The notes: generated by a model not told the origin, from the letters alone. Shown: positions 1 to 7,651, numbered from the stretch's first letter. The stretch is 64,000 bases of DNA from Streptomyces viridiviolaceus (GCF_014650995.1 NZ_BMWA01000010.1:262516-326515); one strand, 5' to 3'. Program-made: numbers and translations.

Positions 1-387
1 CTTGATCTCGCCGACGATGTACGGCAGCGCGAAGGAGGTGAACTCGACCTCGCGCGACAGCTCGAACCGGTCGATGGCCTTGATCAGACCGATCATGCCC
101 GTCTGGACGATGTCCTCCATGTCGTCCCCGCGGCCGCGGAACCGGCCGGCGGCGAACCGCACGAGCGACATGTTCATCTCGATCAGGGTGTTGCGCGCGT
201 ACTGGTACTCGTGCGTGCCCTCTTCGAGCTCCGACAGGCGCTGGAAGAACTGGCGGGACAACTGCCGTGCGTCACGCGGGGCCACGGATCGCGGGTCGAC
301 CACCCCCGGCAGGGATCCGTCACCCGTCCTGCTCCCGGTGGTCTCCTCGACAACCTGCGCTTCCGGCCGGATCACGGCGGTCTTCAT
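1..387 (-). CDS. sigL: SigB/SigF-family RNA polymerase sigma factor, N-terminal part (cut by window edge)
   Basis: Alternative sigma factor of the SigB/F/G family that directs RNA polymerase to stress or development promoters. The first 129 residues are visible. A variable leader is followed by the region 2 core, with LVRFAAGRFRGRGDDMEDI and then GLIKAIDRF and FTSFALPYIVGEIK, which are -10 recognition and core-binding signatures. The ATG at 387 follows GGGAGAGG. A SigB-type promoter match (444-468) lies about 60 bases upstream, suggesting self-regulation or control by a sister sigma factor. It diverges from popR. The symbol rests on this popR-clpP3P4 neighbourhood matching my memory of SCO7278 (sigL); the family call is firm, the paralogue identity less so. 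Confidence 0.85.
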   Translation of the reverse strand, partial: MKTAVIRPEAQVVEETTGSRTGDGSLPGVVDPRSVAPRDARQLSRQFFQRLSELEEGTHEYQYARNTLIEMNMSLVRFAAGRFRGRGDDMEDIVQTGMIGLIKAIDRFELSREVEFTSFALPYIVGEIK

Positions 388-443
388 TACCTCTCCCACG
401 AAAGTCACGGTTCGACGTCTCCCTAGGTCCTTCCCGACTGCGG

Positions 444-468
444 GTACCCGGGTCATGGCACGGCATGC
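444..468 (-). promoter_or_regulatory. SigB-type promoter match for the sigma gene
   Basis: On the minus strand GCAT (468-465), a 15-base spacer and GGGTAC (449-444) fit GNNT-N14-16-GGGTAY, the consensus I recall for SigB-type sigma factors of Streptomyces. It points at the sigma gene starting at 387 and predicts a leader of about 50 bases. The -10 lies inside the palindrome CGGGTACCCG (441-450). No start site was measured. The 315-base gap 388-702 otherwise holds only the popR promoter region. Confidence 0.5.
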
Positions 469-565
469 CCTCCGTCCTGCCAGGTGGCGCAAAACGGCGG
501 GTTGCGGCTCGGCGCGGCCCGTGCCGAGCCGGTCACGGTCCGCGCGGTGACGGCGGTATTTCGCG

Positions 566-591
566 GGTTGTCGCGATATGTCACAGGGTAT
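566..591 (+). promoter_or_regulatory. SigB-type promoter match for popR, overlapped by a 6-3-6 inverted repeat
   Basis: GGTT (566-569), 16 bases, then GGGTAT (586-591) matches GNNT-N14-16-GGGTAY and points at popR, about 120 bases downstream. ACAGGG-TAT-CCCTGT (583-597) is a perfect inverted repeat centred on the -10. It has the same 6-3-6 geometry as the PopR site near clpP3 but a different half-site. It could be a repressor operator or an autoregulatory site. Confidence 0.4.
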
Positions 592-714
592 CCCTGTTTC
601 CGGTGACCGGCACGTCGAACGGCCGCCGCCCATCGGCCCTCGTCCGCTCTGGGCGGAACGTCGATCCCTTCCCCCGCGCAGGGGGATTCCTAGTCTGGAG
701 AGGTGAGCAGCCAC

Positions 715-1131
715 GTGCCGAACGAAGCCCGCGTCATCCCCCTGCACCCGCCGGCCGCGCGCCCGGGACAGCGTCCCGTCGCCTCGCCGGCCCCTCCGGA
801 CCCGTCGGTACCCGCCGCCAGAGAGCCGCTGTGGCGCGATCTGGTCGGCGACGTCCTGCGGCGTGAACGCCTCGCCCAGGAGCGCACGCTGAAGGAGGTG
901 GCTCAGGCCGCGCGCATCTCCATGCCGTATCTGTCGGAAGTGGAGCGCGGTCGCAAGGAGGCGTCCTCCGAGGTCCTCGCCGCCGCCGCGCACGCCCTCG
1001 GACTGGGCCTGGGCGACCTGCTGTCGCGGGCTCAGGGCGAGCTGGTCCGCATCACCGCGCGGCATGCCGGAGCAAGCCGTGGCCGCGGTCCGTCCGGCGC
1101 GCGCCACAACGGGCTCTGCCTGGCCGCCTGA
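715..1131 (+). CDS. popR: PopR, XRE-family activator of clpP3-clpP4
   Basis: Transcriptional regulator known in S. lividans to activate the clpP3 clpP4 operon and to be degraded by ClpP1/ClpP2. The protein has 138 residues. A Pro/Ala-rich leader (about 1-38) is followed by a Cro/XRE helix-turn-helix at about 58-79 (TLKEVAQAARISMPYLSEVE). The protein ends in ...CLAA; the terminal two alanines are the degradation determinant reported for PopR. GTG 715 is preferred over GTG 703 because GGAGAGG at 697-703 sits about 11 bases upstream of 715 but overlaps 703. It faces clpP4 convergently, and matching operators lie upstream of clpP3 (2549-2578). The XRE call is certain; PopR identity is strong from context and the C-terminus. 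Confidence 0.9.
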   Translation: MPNEARVIPLHPPAARPGQRPVASPAPPDPSVPAAREPLWRDLVGDVLRRERLAQERTLKEVAQAARISMPYLSEVERGRKEASSEVLAAAAHALGLGLGDLLSRAQGELVRITARHAGASRGRGPSGARHNGLCLAA

Positions 1132-1141
1132 CGAACCGTGG

Positions 1142-1176
1142 GGGCCGGCGCCTCGTGGGAGACGAGACGCCGGCCC
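1142..1176. terminator. Bidirectional hairpin terminator between popR and clpP4
   Basis: A 15-base stem (1142-1156 with 1162-1176, one mismatch) and a 5-base loop fill the convergent gap between the popR stop (1131) and the clpP4 stop (1183). There is no clear T tract, as is usual in Streptomyces. Confidence 0.7.
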
Positions 1177-1182
1177 GCCCTT

Positions 1183-1785
1183 TCAGACCGTCACCAGGCG
1201 TCGGCTGAGGACCTCGTCGGCCAGTCCGTACCCCACGGCCTCCTCGGCCGTGAACACCTTGTCGCGGTCCATGTCCGCGCGCAGCGTCGCGACGTCGTGG
1301 TGCGTGTGCCGTGCCAGCACCTCCTCGACCTGGGAGCGGATCCGCACCATCTCCTTGGCCTGGAGCGCCAGATCGGAGACCGTGCCCTGCCGTCCGCCGC
1401 TGGCCGGCTGCCCCAGCAGCACCCGCGCGTGCTCCAGCACGAACCGCCGCCTCGGATCTCCGCCGGCCAGCAGCACGGCCGCCGTGGAGGCCGCCTGCCC
1501 GACGCAGAACGTGGAGATCGGCGCCTGGACGAAGGTCATGGTGTCGTAGATCGCCATGAGCGAAGTGAACGAGCCGCCGGGGGAGTTGATGTAGATCGCG
1601 ATCTCGCTCTCCGGCGCCGACGACTCCAGATGGAGGAGTTGCGCGATGACGACGTTGGCCACACCGTCGTCGATCTCGGTGCCCAGGAAGATGATCCGCT
1701 CCGACAGCAGCCGGCTGAACACGTCGTAGGACCGTTCACCCTGCGGCGTCCGCTCGACGACGTTCGGAATCGTGTACGTCCCCAT
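1183..1785 (-). CDS. clpP4: ClpP4 protease subunit, catalytic His replaced by Gly
   Basis: Subunit of the ATP-dependent Clp protease (peptidase S14), a cytoplasmic proteolytic ring. It has 200 residues, full family length, with the oxyanion segment YINSPGGS (about 65-72) and GQAAST carrying Ser100. The conserved NARIMIHQP strand reads HARVLLGQPASGG here, so residue 125, where the catalytic His belongs (25 after Ser), is Gly. Asp175 (MDRDKVF) is kept. Ser and Asp remain but the charge relay is broken, so the subunit is predicted to be weak or inactive and probably acts in a mixed ring with ClpP3. ATG 1785 lies one base after the clpP3 stop (TGA-C-ATG), so translation is coupled. Confidence 0.93.
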   Translation of the reverse strand: MGTYTIPNVVERTPQGERSYDVFSRLLSERIIFLGTEIDDGVANVVIAQLLHLESSAPESEIAIYINSPGGSFTSLMAIYDTMTFVQAPISTFCVGQAASTAAVLLAGGDPRRRFVLEHARVLLGQPASGGRQGTVSDLALQAKEMVRIRSQVEEVLARHTHHDVATLRADMDRDKVFTAEEAVGYGLADEVLSRRLVTV

Positions 1786-1786
1786 G

Positions 1787-2440
1787 TCACAGCCCCATCC
1801 GTCGCCTGGTGGCGGCCGGCCGGACGTCCGCGAGGGACTCGACGACCTGGTCGACCATCCCGTACTCCCTGGCCTCCTCGGCCGTGAACCAGCGGTCGCG
1901 GTCGCCGTCCCGGGAGATGGTCTCCGGGCTCTGACCGGTGTGCTCCGCCGTGATCCGTTCGATGGTCCGTTTGGTGAACTCCAGGTTGTCCGCCTGGATC
2001 TCGATGTCGGCGGTGGTGCCGCCGATGCCCGCCGACGGCTGGTGCATCATGATCCGCGCGTTCGGCAGGGCATAGCGCTTGCCCGGCGCGCCCACGCTGA
2101 GCAGGAACTGCCCCATGCTGGCGGCGAATCCCATGGCGAGCGTCGAGACGTCGTTGGGGACCAGCCGCATCGTGTCGTAGATGGCCAGACCCGCGTGCAC
2201 CGAACCGCCGGGGCTGTTGATGTACAGACTGATGTCGGTGCGCGGGTCCTCCGCGGACAGGATCAGCAGCTGGGCACAGACCCGGTTGGCCGAGACCTCG
2301 TCGACCTGCGTGCCCAGCAGCACGATCCGCTGCGCGAGCAACTGTGCGGCCAGGTGGTCGTCGAACCGGCTGGGAGGGGTGTCGCCCTCCTCGGCCCGGG
2401 GCAGGGAGGCCGGCGCGAGGCCGGCGATGAGTGGAGACAT
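1787..2440 (-). CDS. clpP3: ClpP3 protease subunit
   Basis: Catalytic subunit of the second Clp protease pair of Streptomyces, induced when ClpP1P2 fails because PopR then accumulates. It has 217 residues. The triad is intact: Ser108 (FAASMGQF), His133 (NARIMMHQP) and Asp182 (DRDRWF), with YINSPGGS at about 73-80. ATG 2440 has AAGGAG nine bases upstream; an upstream extension of the frame to 2824 has no such support and runs through the operator region. It is the first gene of the clpP3-clpP4 operon. Two PopR-type sites at 2549-2578 explain regulation. Confidence 0.95.
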   Translation of the reverse strand: MSPLIAGLAPASLPRAEEGDTPPSRFDDHLAAQLLAQRIVLLGTQVDEVSANRVCAQLLILSAEDPRTDISLYINSPGGSVHAGLAIYDTMRLVPNDVSTLAMGFAASMGQFLLSVGAPGKRYALPNARIMMHQPSAGIGGTTADIEIQADNLEFTKRTIERITAEHTGQSPETISRDGDRDRWFTAEEAREYGMVDQVVESLADVRPAATRRRMGL

Positions 2441-2548
2441 CGGCGCTCCTTGTCGAGTGCTGTGTCGAGTCGTCGAGGCTGGTCGTTCGCGGCAGTCGGG
2501 CGCCGCGGTCTTCACTGTCGGCCCCCGGCGGGTTCCAGCGGGAGCTTC

Positions 2549-2578
2549 TCTGCCCGTGGCAGATTCGCCGAGGGCAGA
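2549..2578 (-). promoter_or_regulatory. Tandem PopR operators upstream of clpP3
   Basis: TCTGCC-CGT-GGCAGA (2549-2563) is a perfect 6-3-6 inverted repeat. It is followed without a gap by TTCGCC-GAG-GGCAGA (2564-2578), which keeps the right half and four of six left bases. The PopR motif I recall from S. lividans is TTCTGCC-N3-GGCAGAA. The sites lie 109-138 bases upstream of clpP3 ATG, on one face of the helix at a 15-base pitch. The rest of the 361-base gap 2441-2801 shows no further clear signal. Confidence 0.75.
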
Positions 2579-2801
2579 GCGGTCACCCCGCCCGCTCCTG
2601 GCGCAACTGCCCGAAGGAGGCCCGGACATCGTCCGCGGACGGGCCGGGTTCCTTCGACCGTCGACCCCGTCGGCGGATGACGACGTCACGGCCGCGACGT
2701 GTGTACCGGCCATCCGCATTGTCCGCCGCGTGACCGATGAGTTCCGCCGCGTGGGCCGGTCGACAGTGGTGACCGCGTTCCACGCCCCGCAGGAGGAGCA
2801 C

Positions 2802-3284
2802 ATGACCACCGACGGATTCACCACGTATCTCTGGTTCGACGGCCAGGCGGAGGAGGCCGCCCACTTCTACGTCTCGGTCTTCAAGAACTCCAGCATCGGC
2901 AGTGTCACCCGCTACACCGAGGCCGGGCCGGGCCCGGCGGGTTCGGTGGTGACCGTCGACTTCACGGCCAACGGCCAGAAGTTCGTCGCGCTCAACGGCG
3001 GCCCCGAGTTCCGGTTCAGCGAGGCGGTCTCCTTCCAGATTCTCTGCGCCGACCAGGAGGAGATCGACTACTACTGGACCCGGCTCACCGAGGGGGGCGG
3101 CGAGGAGGGCCCGTGCGGCTGGCTCAAGGACAAGTACGGGCTGTCCTGGCAGGTGACCCCACAGCGACTGATCGACATGATCAAGGACCCCGACCCGGAG
3201 AAGGCGGCCCGGGCCACCCGCGCGATGCTCCGGTCGCACAAGTTCGACATCGCCGAGCTGGAGCGGGCCTACGCGGGCGGGTGA
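2802..3284 (+). CDS. VOC-fold protein, PhnB/3-demethylubiquinone methyltransferase-like
   Basis: Cytoplasmic protein of 160 residues in the vicinal-oxygen-chelate fold, PhnB-like subgroup (old Pfam name 3-dmu-9_3-mt). Seen: YLWFDGQAEEAAHFYVSVF near the N-terminus, NGQKFVALNGGPEF in the middle and GWLKDKYGLSWQVTP near the end, all typical of this family. The name methyltransferase is historical; substrate and activity are unknown. ATG 2802 follows AGGAGGAG with good spacing; the longer frame back to 2181 overlaps clpP3 and is rejected. Single gene, divergent from the clpP3 promoter region. Confidence 0.88.
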   Translation: MTTDGFTTYLWFDGQAEEAAHFYVSVFKNSSIGSVTRYTEAGPGPAGSVVTVDFTANGQKFVALNGGPEFRFSEAVSFQILCADQEEIDYYWTRLTEGGGEEGPCGWLKDKYGLSWQVTPQRLIDMIKDPDPEKAARATRAMLRSHKFDIAELERAYAGG

Positions 3285-3298
3285 CGCGCCCTCGCCCC

Positions 3299-4252
3299 TC
3301 AGCGTGCCCAGGCCCGCTCGCCGACCACGCGCGTGATCTCCCGGGCGATCCGCAGGATGCCGGGGGAGCGGACCGGGCACGGCCTCGGCGTGGACGTCGT
3401 GGGTGCCAGACAGAAGTGCAGGTGGTCGTCGCCGCGGTGCAGGGCGGTACGGCCGCGGGCCGGGTCGGTGCAGTAGTCCGGGTGGGCCCGTTCGTAGGCG
3501 GTGCAGGGCAGATACCGGGTCCAGGCGTAGCGCGCCGAGGCCGGGCTCACCGCCCTGCCCGCGCCGGCGACGAGATCGCCCGAGGCGGCGGCCCGACGCT
3601 CGTACAGGGCGTTCACCCGCCGGACCCGGTCGGGAGCGATCGGGTCCGGTCCCTGCAGCACCCAGACGATCCGGGGACGCCGGGCACCGCCGGCCGCGGC
3701 GATCTGCCCGGTGAGCCGCTCGGCGTCGGCGGCGTAGCGCTGGAAGTAGCGGGTGGGGGAGGCGTCGTGGGTGATGCCGTCCATGCAGGGGGTGTAGCCC
3801 CAGGAGTTGCCCCAGAACTGCAGCACGACCACGTCCGGGCGCCTCGCCCGCACCAGGGCCGCCGCCTTGTCCCCGGCCGGTACCAGGGAGCGCTCACCCG
3901 TGCCCTCCAGGTAGTCGCAGAGCGTGGTGCCCGGGTGAGGGGCACTGGTGTACGTCGCGTGCAGCCGCTCGCGCAGCTCCCGCCCGAGGACCGTCCGGCT
4001 CTCCACGGCGAGCGAGTCGCCGAGGTACAGCACGCCGGGCGCTCCGGCGGAAGCGGTCGGGCCCGGGGAGGGTGCGGCGGACCGCCGGTGGGTGGTGGGG
4101 GCCGCGCCCGGCGACGAGGACCGGGGCTCCGGCGACACGGACGCGGGATCCGACGGCACGGCCGCCGGATCCCGCGTCCGTGTCGCCGGGTCCTGACAGG
4201 CGCCGAGCAGCACCCCGGCCAGCAGCACGCCCACGAACCACGGCTTGCGCAT
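3299..4252 (-). CDS. Secreted lipoprotein of the SGNH/GDSL hydrolase superfamily
   Basis: Probable exported esterase or acyl hydrolase of 317 residues. The lipoprotein signal peptide ends at LLGAC, with Cys19 as the lipidation site. A Pro/Ser/Ala-rich linker runs from about 20 to 70, then the SGNH block I motif LGDSLA (Ser80), an internal FWGNSWG (block with Asn) and the C-terminal DDHLHF with the Asp-x-x-His pair. Substrate unknown; plausible targets are cell-wall O-acetyl groups or polysaccharide esters. ATG 4252 with GGGAG upstream and a proper signal peptide was preferred to the 95-residue longer frame. It converges with the VOC gene at 3284. From memory, no equivalent sits here in S. coelicolor, so it may be strain-specific. 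Confidence 0.8.
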   Translation of the reverse strand: MRKPWFVGVLLAGVLLGACQDPATRTRDPAAVPSDPASVSPEPRSSSPGAAPTTHRRSAAPSPGPTASAGAPGVLYLGDSLAVESRTVLGRELRERLHATYTSAPHPGTTLCDYLEGTGERSLVPAGDKAAALVRARRPDVVVLQFWGNSWGYTPCMDGITHDASPTRYFQRYAADAERLTGQIAAAGGARRPRIVWVLQGPDPIAPDRVRRVNALYERRAAASGDLVAGAGRAVSPASARYAWTRYLPCTAYERAHPDYCTDPARGRTALHRGDDHLHFCLAPTTSTPRPCPVRSPGILRIAREITRVVGERAWAR

Positions 4253-4469
4253 ACGGCACACTCCCGTCCCGGCCACCGAAACGGCCCCAGGCAAGCACAG
4301 CCGGGGCCGCCGGCGGAAGACACGTCCCGGCCGGTGCCGGCCGCGCTGCCGCACCCTCCGGGGATCCGGCCGGTGCGCAACCGGAGATTCGGCGCGCGGG
4401 TCCCCGCCCGGGTGGTTAGCGTGAGGAAACGGACCATCCGACCACCGATCCGTGCGGAAGGCGGCAGCC

Positions 4470-5267
4470 ATGGCCGTGCAACCTGAGGGAGCCCCCTGCT
4501 GGGCCGACGCGATGTTCAGTGACGTCGAGGGAGCCAAGCGCTTCTACGGTGACGTCCTCGGCTGGACCTTCGGCGAGTCGGCGCCGGAGTACGGCAACTA
4601 CACCCAGGCCTACGCGAACGGCAAGGCGGTGGCCGCCGTGGTCCCGCCCATGCCCGGCCAGGAGAGCGAGCCCCAGTGGTGCCTCTACTTCGCCTCCGAG
4701 GACGCCGCCGAGACCGCGGGGAAGATCCGCGAGGCCGGCGGCGAGGTGCTGATGGAGCCGATGGAGGTCGGCGACTTCGGCACCATGTGCCTGGCCCGGG
4801 ACCCCAGCGGTGTCATGTTCGGCGTCTGGCAGGGCGGAACCCACGAGGGGTTCGAGGCGATGGACGAACCCGGCGCGTACTGCTGGGCCGAGGTCTTCAC
4901 CCGTGAGCCCGAGAAGTCCGACGCGTTCTTCCCGGCGGTCTTCTCCTACTCGGCCAGGCAGATGGAGGACGACCAGGTCGACTTCCGGATCTTCGACCTG
5001 GGCGACCGCAGTGTCCTGGGCCGCATGACGATGACGGACGATTTCCCGCCCGAGGTCCCGCCCTACATCAACGTCTACTTCACGGTCGCCGACTGCGACG
5101 ACGCCGTGGCGCGGGCCACCAGGCTCGGCGGCGTCCTGCGCTTCGGTCCCGTGGACACACCCTTCGGCCGGTTCGCGGCGCTCAGTGATCCGCAGGGCGC
5201 GAACTTCTCGGTGATCGACGTCACGAAGACCGAGGGCGAGATGCCGAAGCTCACGGACGTGTCCTGA
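4470..5267 (+). CDS. Two-domain VOC (glyoxalase/bleomycin-resistance fold) protein
   Basis: Cytoplasmic protein of 265 residues made of two VOC modules: about 8-125 (FSDVEGAKRFYGDVLGWTF to DPSGVMFGVW) and about 135-255 (EVFTREPEKSDAFFPAVFSY to DPQGANFSVIDV). Similar proteins are annotated as hydroxylases or glyoxalase-like, but the substrate is unknown. ATG 4470 is chosen over 4452 because GGAAGGCGG lies just upstream. It diverges from the lipoprotein gene. Confidence 0.87.
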   Translation: MAVQPEGAPCWADAMFSDVEGAKRFYGDVLGWTFGESAPEYGNYTQAYANGKAVAAVVPPMPGQESEPQWCLYFASEDAAETAGKIREAGGEVLMEPMEVGDFGTMCLARDPSGVMFGVWQGGTHEGFEAMDEPGAYCWAEVFTREPEKSDAFFPAVFSYSARQMEDDQVDFRIFDLGDRSVLGRMTMTDDFPPEVPPYINVYFTVADCDDAVARATRLGGVLRFGPVDTPFGRFAALSDPQGANFSVIDVTKTEGEMPKLTDVS

Positions 5268-5310
5268 GCCCGGTCCGGGCAACCCGCCGGGCCATGGCAT
5301 GATCGGGGCC

Positions 5311-6003
5311 ATGCGTGAACGTGTTGCGGCCGCGTGCGACGGGGCTTCGAAGGGAAACCCGGGCCCGGCGGGCTGGGCCTGGGTCGTCGCCGACGCCTCC
5401 GGGACGCCGGCGCGCTGGGAGGCCGGGCCGCTGGGCAGAGCCACCAACAACGTCGCCGAACTCACCGCGCTGGAACGTCTGCTGGCGGCGACCGATCCGG
5501 ACGTGCCGCTCGAGGTCCGCATGGACTCGCAGTACGCCATGAAGGCCGTCACCACCTGGCTGCCCGGCTGGAAGCGCAACGGCTGGAAGACGGCCGCCGG
5601 CAAGCCGGTGGCCAACCAGGAGCTGGTGGTGCGCATCGACGAGCTGCTCGACGGCCGCTCGGTGGAGTTCCGCTACGTGCCCGCCCACCAGGTCGACGGC
5701 GACCCGCTCAACGACTTCGCCGACCGGGCCGCCAGCCAGGCGGCCACCGTGCAGGAGCCCGCGGGCAGCGAGCTCGGCTCACCGCCGCCGCCGGCGGCAC
5801 CGGCCGTCCCGGCGGCCCGGAAGACGCCGCGCCGGGGGCCGGGCGCGGCGTCCCGGAAGGGCGGCGGCGCCTCGTCGCGCACCATCAAGGCGAAGTTCCC
5901 CGGCCGCTGCGTGTGCGGCCGCCCCTACGCGGCCGGGGAGCCCATCGCCAAGAACGACCAGGGCTGGGGCCACCCGGACTGCCGTACCGGAGTGCCCGGC
6001 TAG
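5311..6003 (+). CDS. Type 1 ribonuclease H with a C-terminal Cys/His tail
   Basis: Cleaves the RNA strand of RNA:DNA hybrids using two metal ions. It has 230 residues. The RNase HI domain (about 1-145) keeps the DEDD set: Asp10 (CDGASKGNPGPAG), Glu50 (NNVAELTAL), Asp72 (MDSQYAM) and Asp138 (NDFADRAA), plus the flexible-loop His126 (PAHQVDGDPLN). A Pro/Ala/Lys-rich linker (about 150-195) leads to CVCGRPYAAGEPI and HPDC, a possible small zinc site or nucleic-acid-binding tail absent from classic RNase HI. ATG 5311 is preferred to 5299, since homology begins at once after it. The gene order matches my memory of SCO7284, one of the S. coelicolor RNases HI. Confidence 0.9.
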   Translation: MRERVAAACDGASKGNPGPAGWAWVVADASGTPARWEAGPLGRATNNVAELTALERLLAATDPDVPLEVRMDSQYAMKAVTTWLPGWKRNGWKTAAGKPVANQELVVRIDELLDGRSVEFRYVPAHQVDGDPLNDFADRAASQAATVQEPAGSELGSPPPPAAPAVPAARKTPRRGPGAASRKGGGASSRTIKAKFPGRCVCGRPYAAGEPIAKNDQGWGHPDCRTGVPG

Positions 6004-6016
6004 TAGCGCGGAGGAG

Positions 6017-6466
6017 TCAGACGACGCCGCGCCAGCCCCCGGTCTCCCGGCCGCGCGCCTCGATGAAGCTCTTGAACCGCTCCAGGTCGCCCTTGGTCTG
6101 CCGGCGCACGACCCCGAGCTTGTCGCCGACCTTCTCGGTGATGCCGTCCGGATGGAAGTCCATCTGCAGCATCACCTTGGTGTGGTCGTCGTCCAGGCGG
6201 TGGAAGGTCACCACACCGGCCTGCCTGGCCTCGCCGGACACCGTGGTCCACGCGACCCGTTCGTCCGGGATCTGCTCCGTGATCTCCGCGTCGAACTCCC
6301 TGTGCACGCCGTCCACGCTCGTCACCCAGTGCGTGAGGGTGTCGCTGCGCTGTTCGATGCGCTCGACCCCGCTCATGAACTCGGGGAACGACTCGAACTG
6401 GGTCCACTGGTTGTAGGCGGTGTGGACGGGGACGCCGACCTCGATGGATTCCTCGACCTGCGACAC
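6017..6466 (-). CDS. SRPBCC-fold (START-like, polyketide cyclase/dehydrase) protein
   Basis: Small cytoplasmic hydrophobic-ligand-binding fold, 149 residues. Seen: IEVGVPVHTAYNQWTQFESFPEFMSGVE at the N-terminus (the longest part matches the SRPBCC start), a central REFDAEITEQIPDERVAWTT strand and a C-terminal amphipathic helix (LERFKSFIEARG). Ligand unknown. The start is GTG 6466 with AAGGAGGAG about ten bases upstream. A SigB-type promoter (6508-6532) lies just upstream, so stress induction is likely. It converges with the RNase H gene. Confidence 0.85.
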   Translation of the reverse strand: MSQVEESIEVGVPVHTAYNQWTQFESFPEFMSGVERIEQRSDTLTHWVTSVDGVHREFDAEITEQIPDERVAWTTVSGEARQAGVVTFHRLDDDHTKVMLQMDFHPDGITEKVGDKLGVVRRQTKGDLERFKSFIEARGRETGGWRGVV

Positions 6467-6507
6467 GCTGTGTCTCCTCCTTCGTCTCGTCGGGTGGAGC
6501 CGCGCGG

Positions 6508-6532
6508 GTACCCCAGCCCCGGGGAGCGAATC
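6508..6532 (-). promoter_or_regulatory. SigB-type promoter match for the SRPBCC gene
   Basis: Minus strand: GATT (6532-6529), 15 bases, GGGTAC (6513-6508), matching GNNT-N14-16-GGGTAY with a predicted leader of about 35 bases. The same GATT-N15-GGGTAC appears before the DUF6098 gene (30537-30561). Confidence 0.55.
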
Positions 6533-6602
6533 CCCCGGGAGCTTCACGATGTGAGCGTGCGTCAGGGACCGCGGGGGCACGTGGTCCGTGTCGGCGGACC
6601 AC

Positions 6603-6622
6603 GTCCCCCTGCGGTGGGGGAC
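6603..6622. repeat. Short inverted repeat before the aldo/keto reductase gene
   Basis: GTCCCCC-TGCGGT-GGGGGAC, a perfect 7-base stem 25 bases upstream of ATG 6647. It could be an operator or an mRNA leader hairpin for the aldo/keto reductase gene; no family assignment. Confidence 0.35.
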
Positions 6623-6646
6623 CACACCTGATGACACACTGGCGGC

Positions 6647-7630
6647 ATGGACGAGCGCACTTTCGACAGGTCGAATCAGCACGCCTCGGTGGTCGGTCTG
6701 GGCACCTGGCAACTGGGGGCCGACTGGGGAGACGTCGACGACAAGGAAGCGGAAGCGGTGCTGGAGGCGGCGGCCGAGTCGGGGGTGACCTTCTTCGACA
6801 CCGCGGACGTCTACGGCGACGGGCGCAGCGAGGAGACCATCGCCACCTTCCTGCGCAGCAGGCCCGATCTGCACGTGCTGGTCGCCACGAAGATGGGCCG
6901 CCGGGTCGAGCAGATCCCGCAGAACTACGTCCTGGACAACTTCCGGGCCTGGAACGACCGCTCCCGGCGCAATCTCGGCGTCGACGTCCTCGACCTGGTG
7001 CAGCTGCACTGCCCGCCGACCCCCGTGTACTCCAGCGACGAGGTGTTCGACGCCCTGGACACCCTGGTGGAGGAGGAGCGCATCGCCGCGTACGGCGTCA
7101 GCGTGGAGACCTGCGAGGAGGCGCTGACCGCGATCGCCCGGCCGAACGTGGCGAGCGTGCAGATCATTCTCAACCCGTTCCGGATGAAGCCGCTGCGCGA
7201 GGTCCTGCCGGCGGCCCGGGAAGCGGGCGTCGGCATCATCGCCCGGGTGCCGCTGGCCTCCGGCCTGCTGTCGGGCAAGTACACCAAGGACACGGTCTTC
7301 GCCGCGAACGACCACCGCTCCTTCAACCGGCACGGCGAGGCCTTCGACCAGGGCGAGACCTTCTCCGGCGTCGACTTCGCCACGGGCGTCGAGGCCGCCG
7401 CCGAGTTCGCCGCCCTCGCCCCCGAGGGCTACACCCCGGCCCAGCTGGCGCTGCGCTGGATCATCCAGCAGCCCGGCGTGACCACCGTGATCCCCGGTGC
7501 CCGCTCGCCCGAGCAGGCACGGTCCAACACCGAGGCCGCCCGGCTGCCCGAGCTGTCCGAGGAGACGCTCGCGGCCATCCGCGACCTCTACGACCGGCGC
7601 ATCAAGGACCAGGTCGAGGGCCGCTGGTAG
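6647..7630 (+). CDS. Aldo/keto reductase
   Basis: NADPH-dependent oxidoreductase of 327 residues with a TIM barrel, reducing aldehydes or ketones. The catalytic tetrad is visible: Asp and Tyr in FFDTADVYGDGRSEE (about 49-63), Lys in VATKMGRR (about 83-90) and His in LVQLHCPPTP (about 118-127). The C-terminal cofactor segment is VIPGARSPEQARSN. Physiological substrate unknown. ATG 6647 is the first in-frame start after the leader hairpin and matches the family N-terminus. Confidence 0.92.
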   Translation: MDERTFDRSNQHASVVGLGTWQLGADWGDVDDKEAEAVLEAAAESGVTFFDTADVYGDGRSEETIATFLRSRPDLHVLVATKMGRRVEQIPQNYVLDNFRAWNDRSRRNLGVDVLDLVQLHCPPTPVYSSDEVFDALDTLVEEERIAAYGVSVETCEEALTAIARPNVASVQIILNPFRMKPLREVLPAAREAGVGIIARVPLASGLLSGKYTKDTVFAANDHRSFNRHGEAFDQGETFSGVDFATGVEAAAEFAALAPEGYTPAQLALRWIIQQPGVTTVIPGARSPEQARSNTEAARLPELSEETLAAIRDLYDRRIKDQVEGRW

Positions 7631-7651
7631 GACGGCCCGGCCGCCCCTTCC

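Noticed and set aside
2..550. Plus-strand 182-codon frame at the left edge
   Set aside because: Antisense to the sigma factor, low complexity, no motif.
1787..2824. 345-residue version of ClpP3
   Set aside because: The extension has no homology, runs through the PopR operators and lacks a ribosome site; ATG 2440 has one.
3613..4437. Other minus-strand frames within the SGNH lipoprotein gene
   Set aside because: Arg-rich shadow frames; the lipobox and GDSL motif are only in the 3299-4252 frame.
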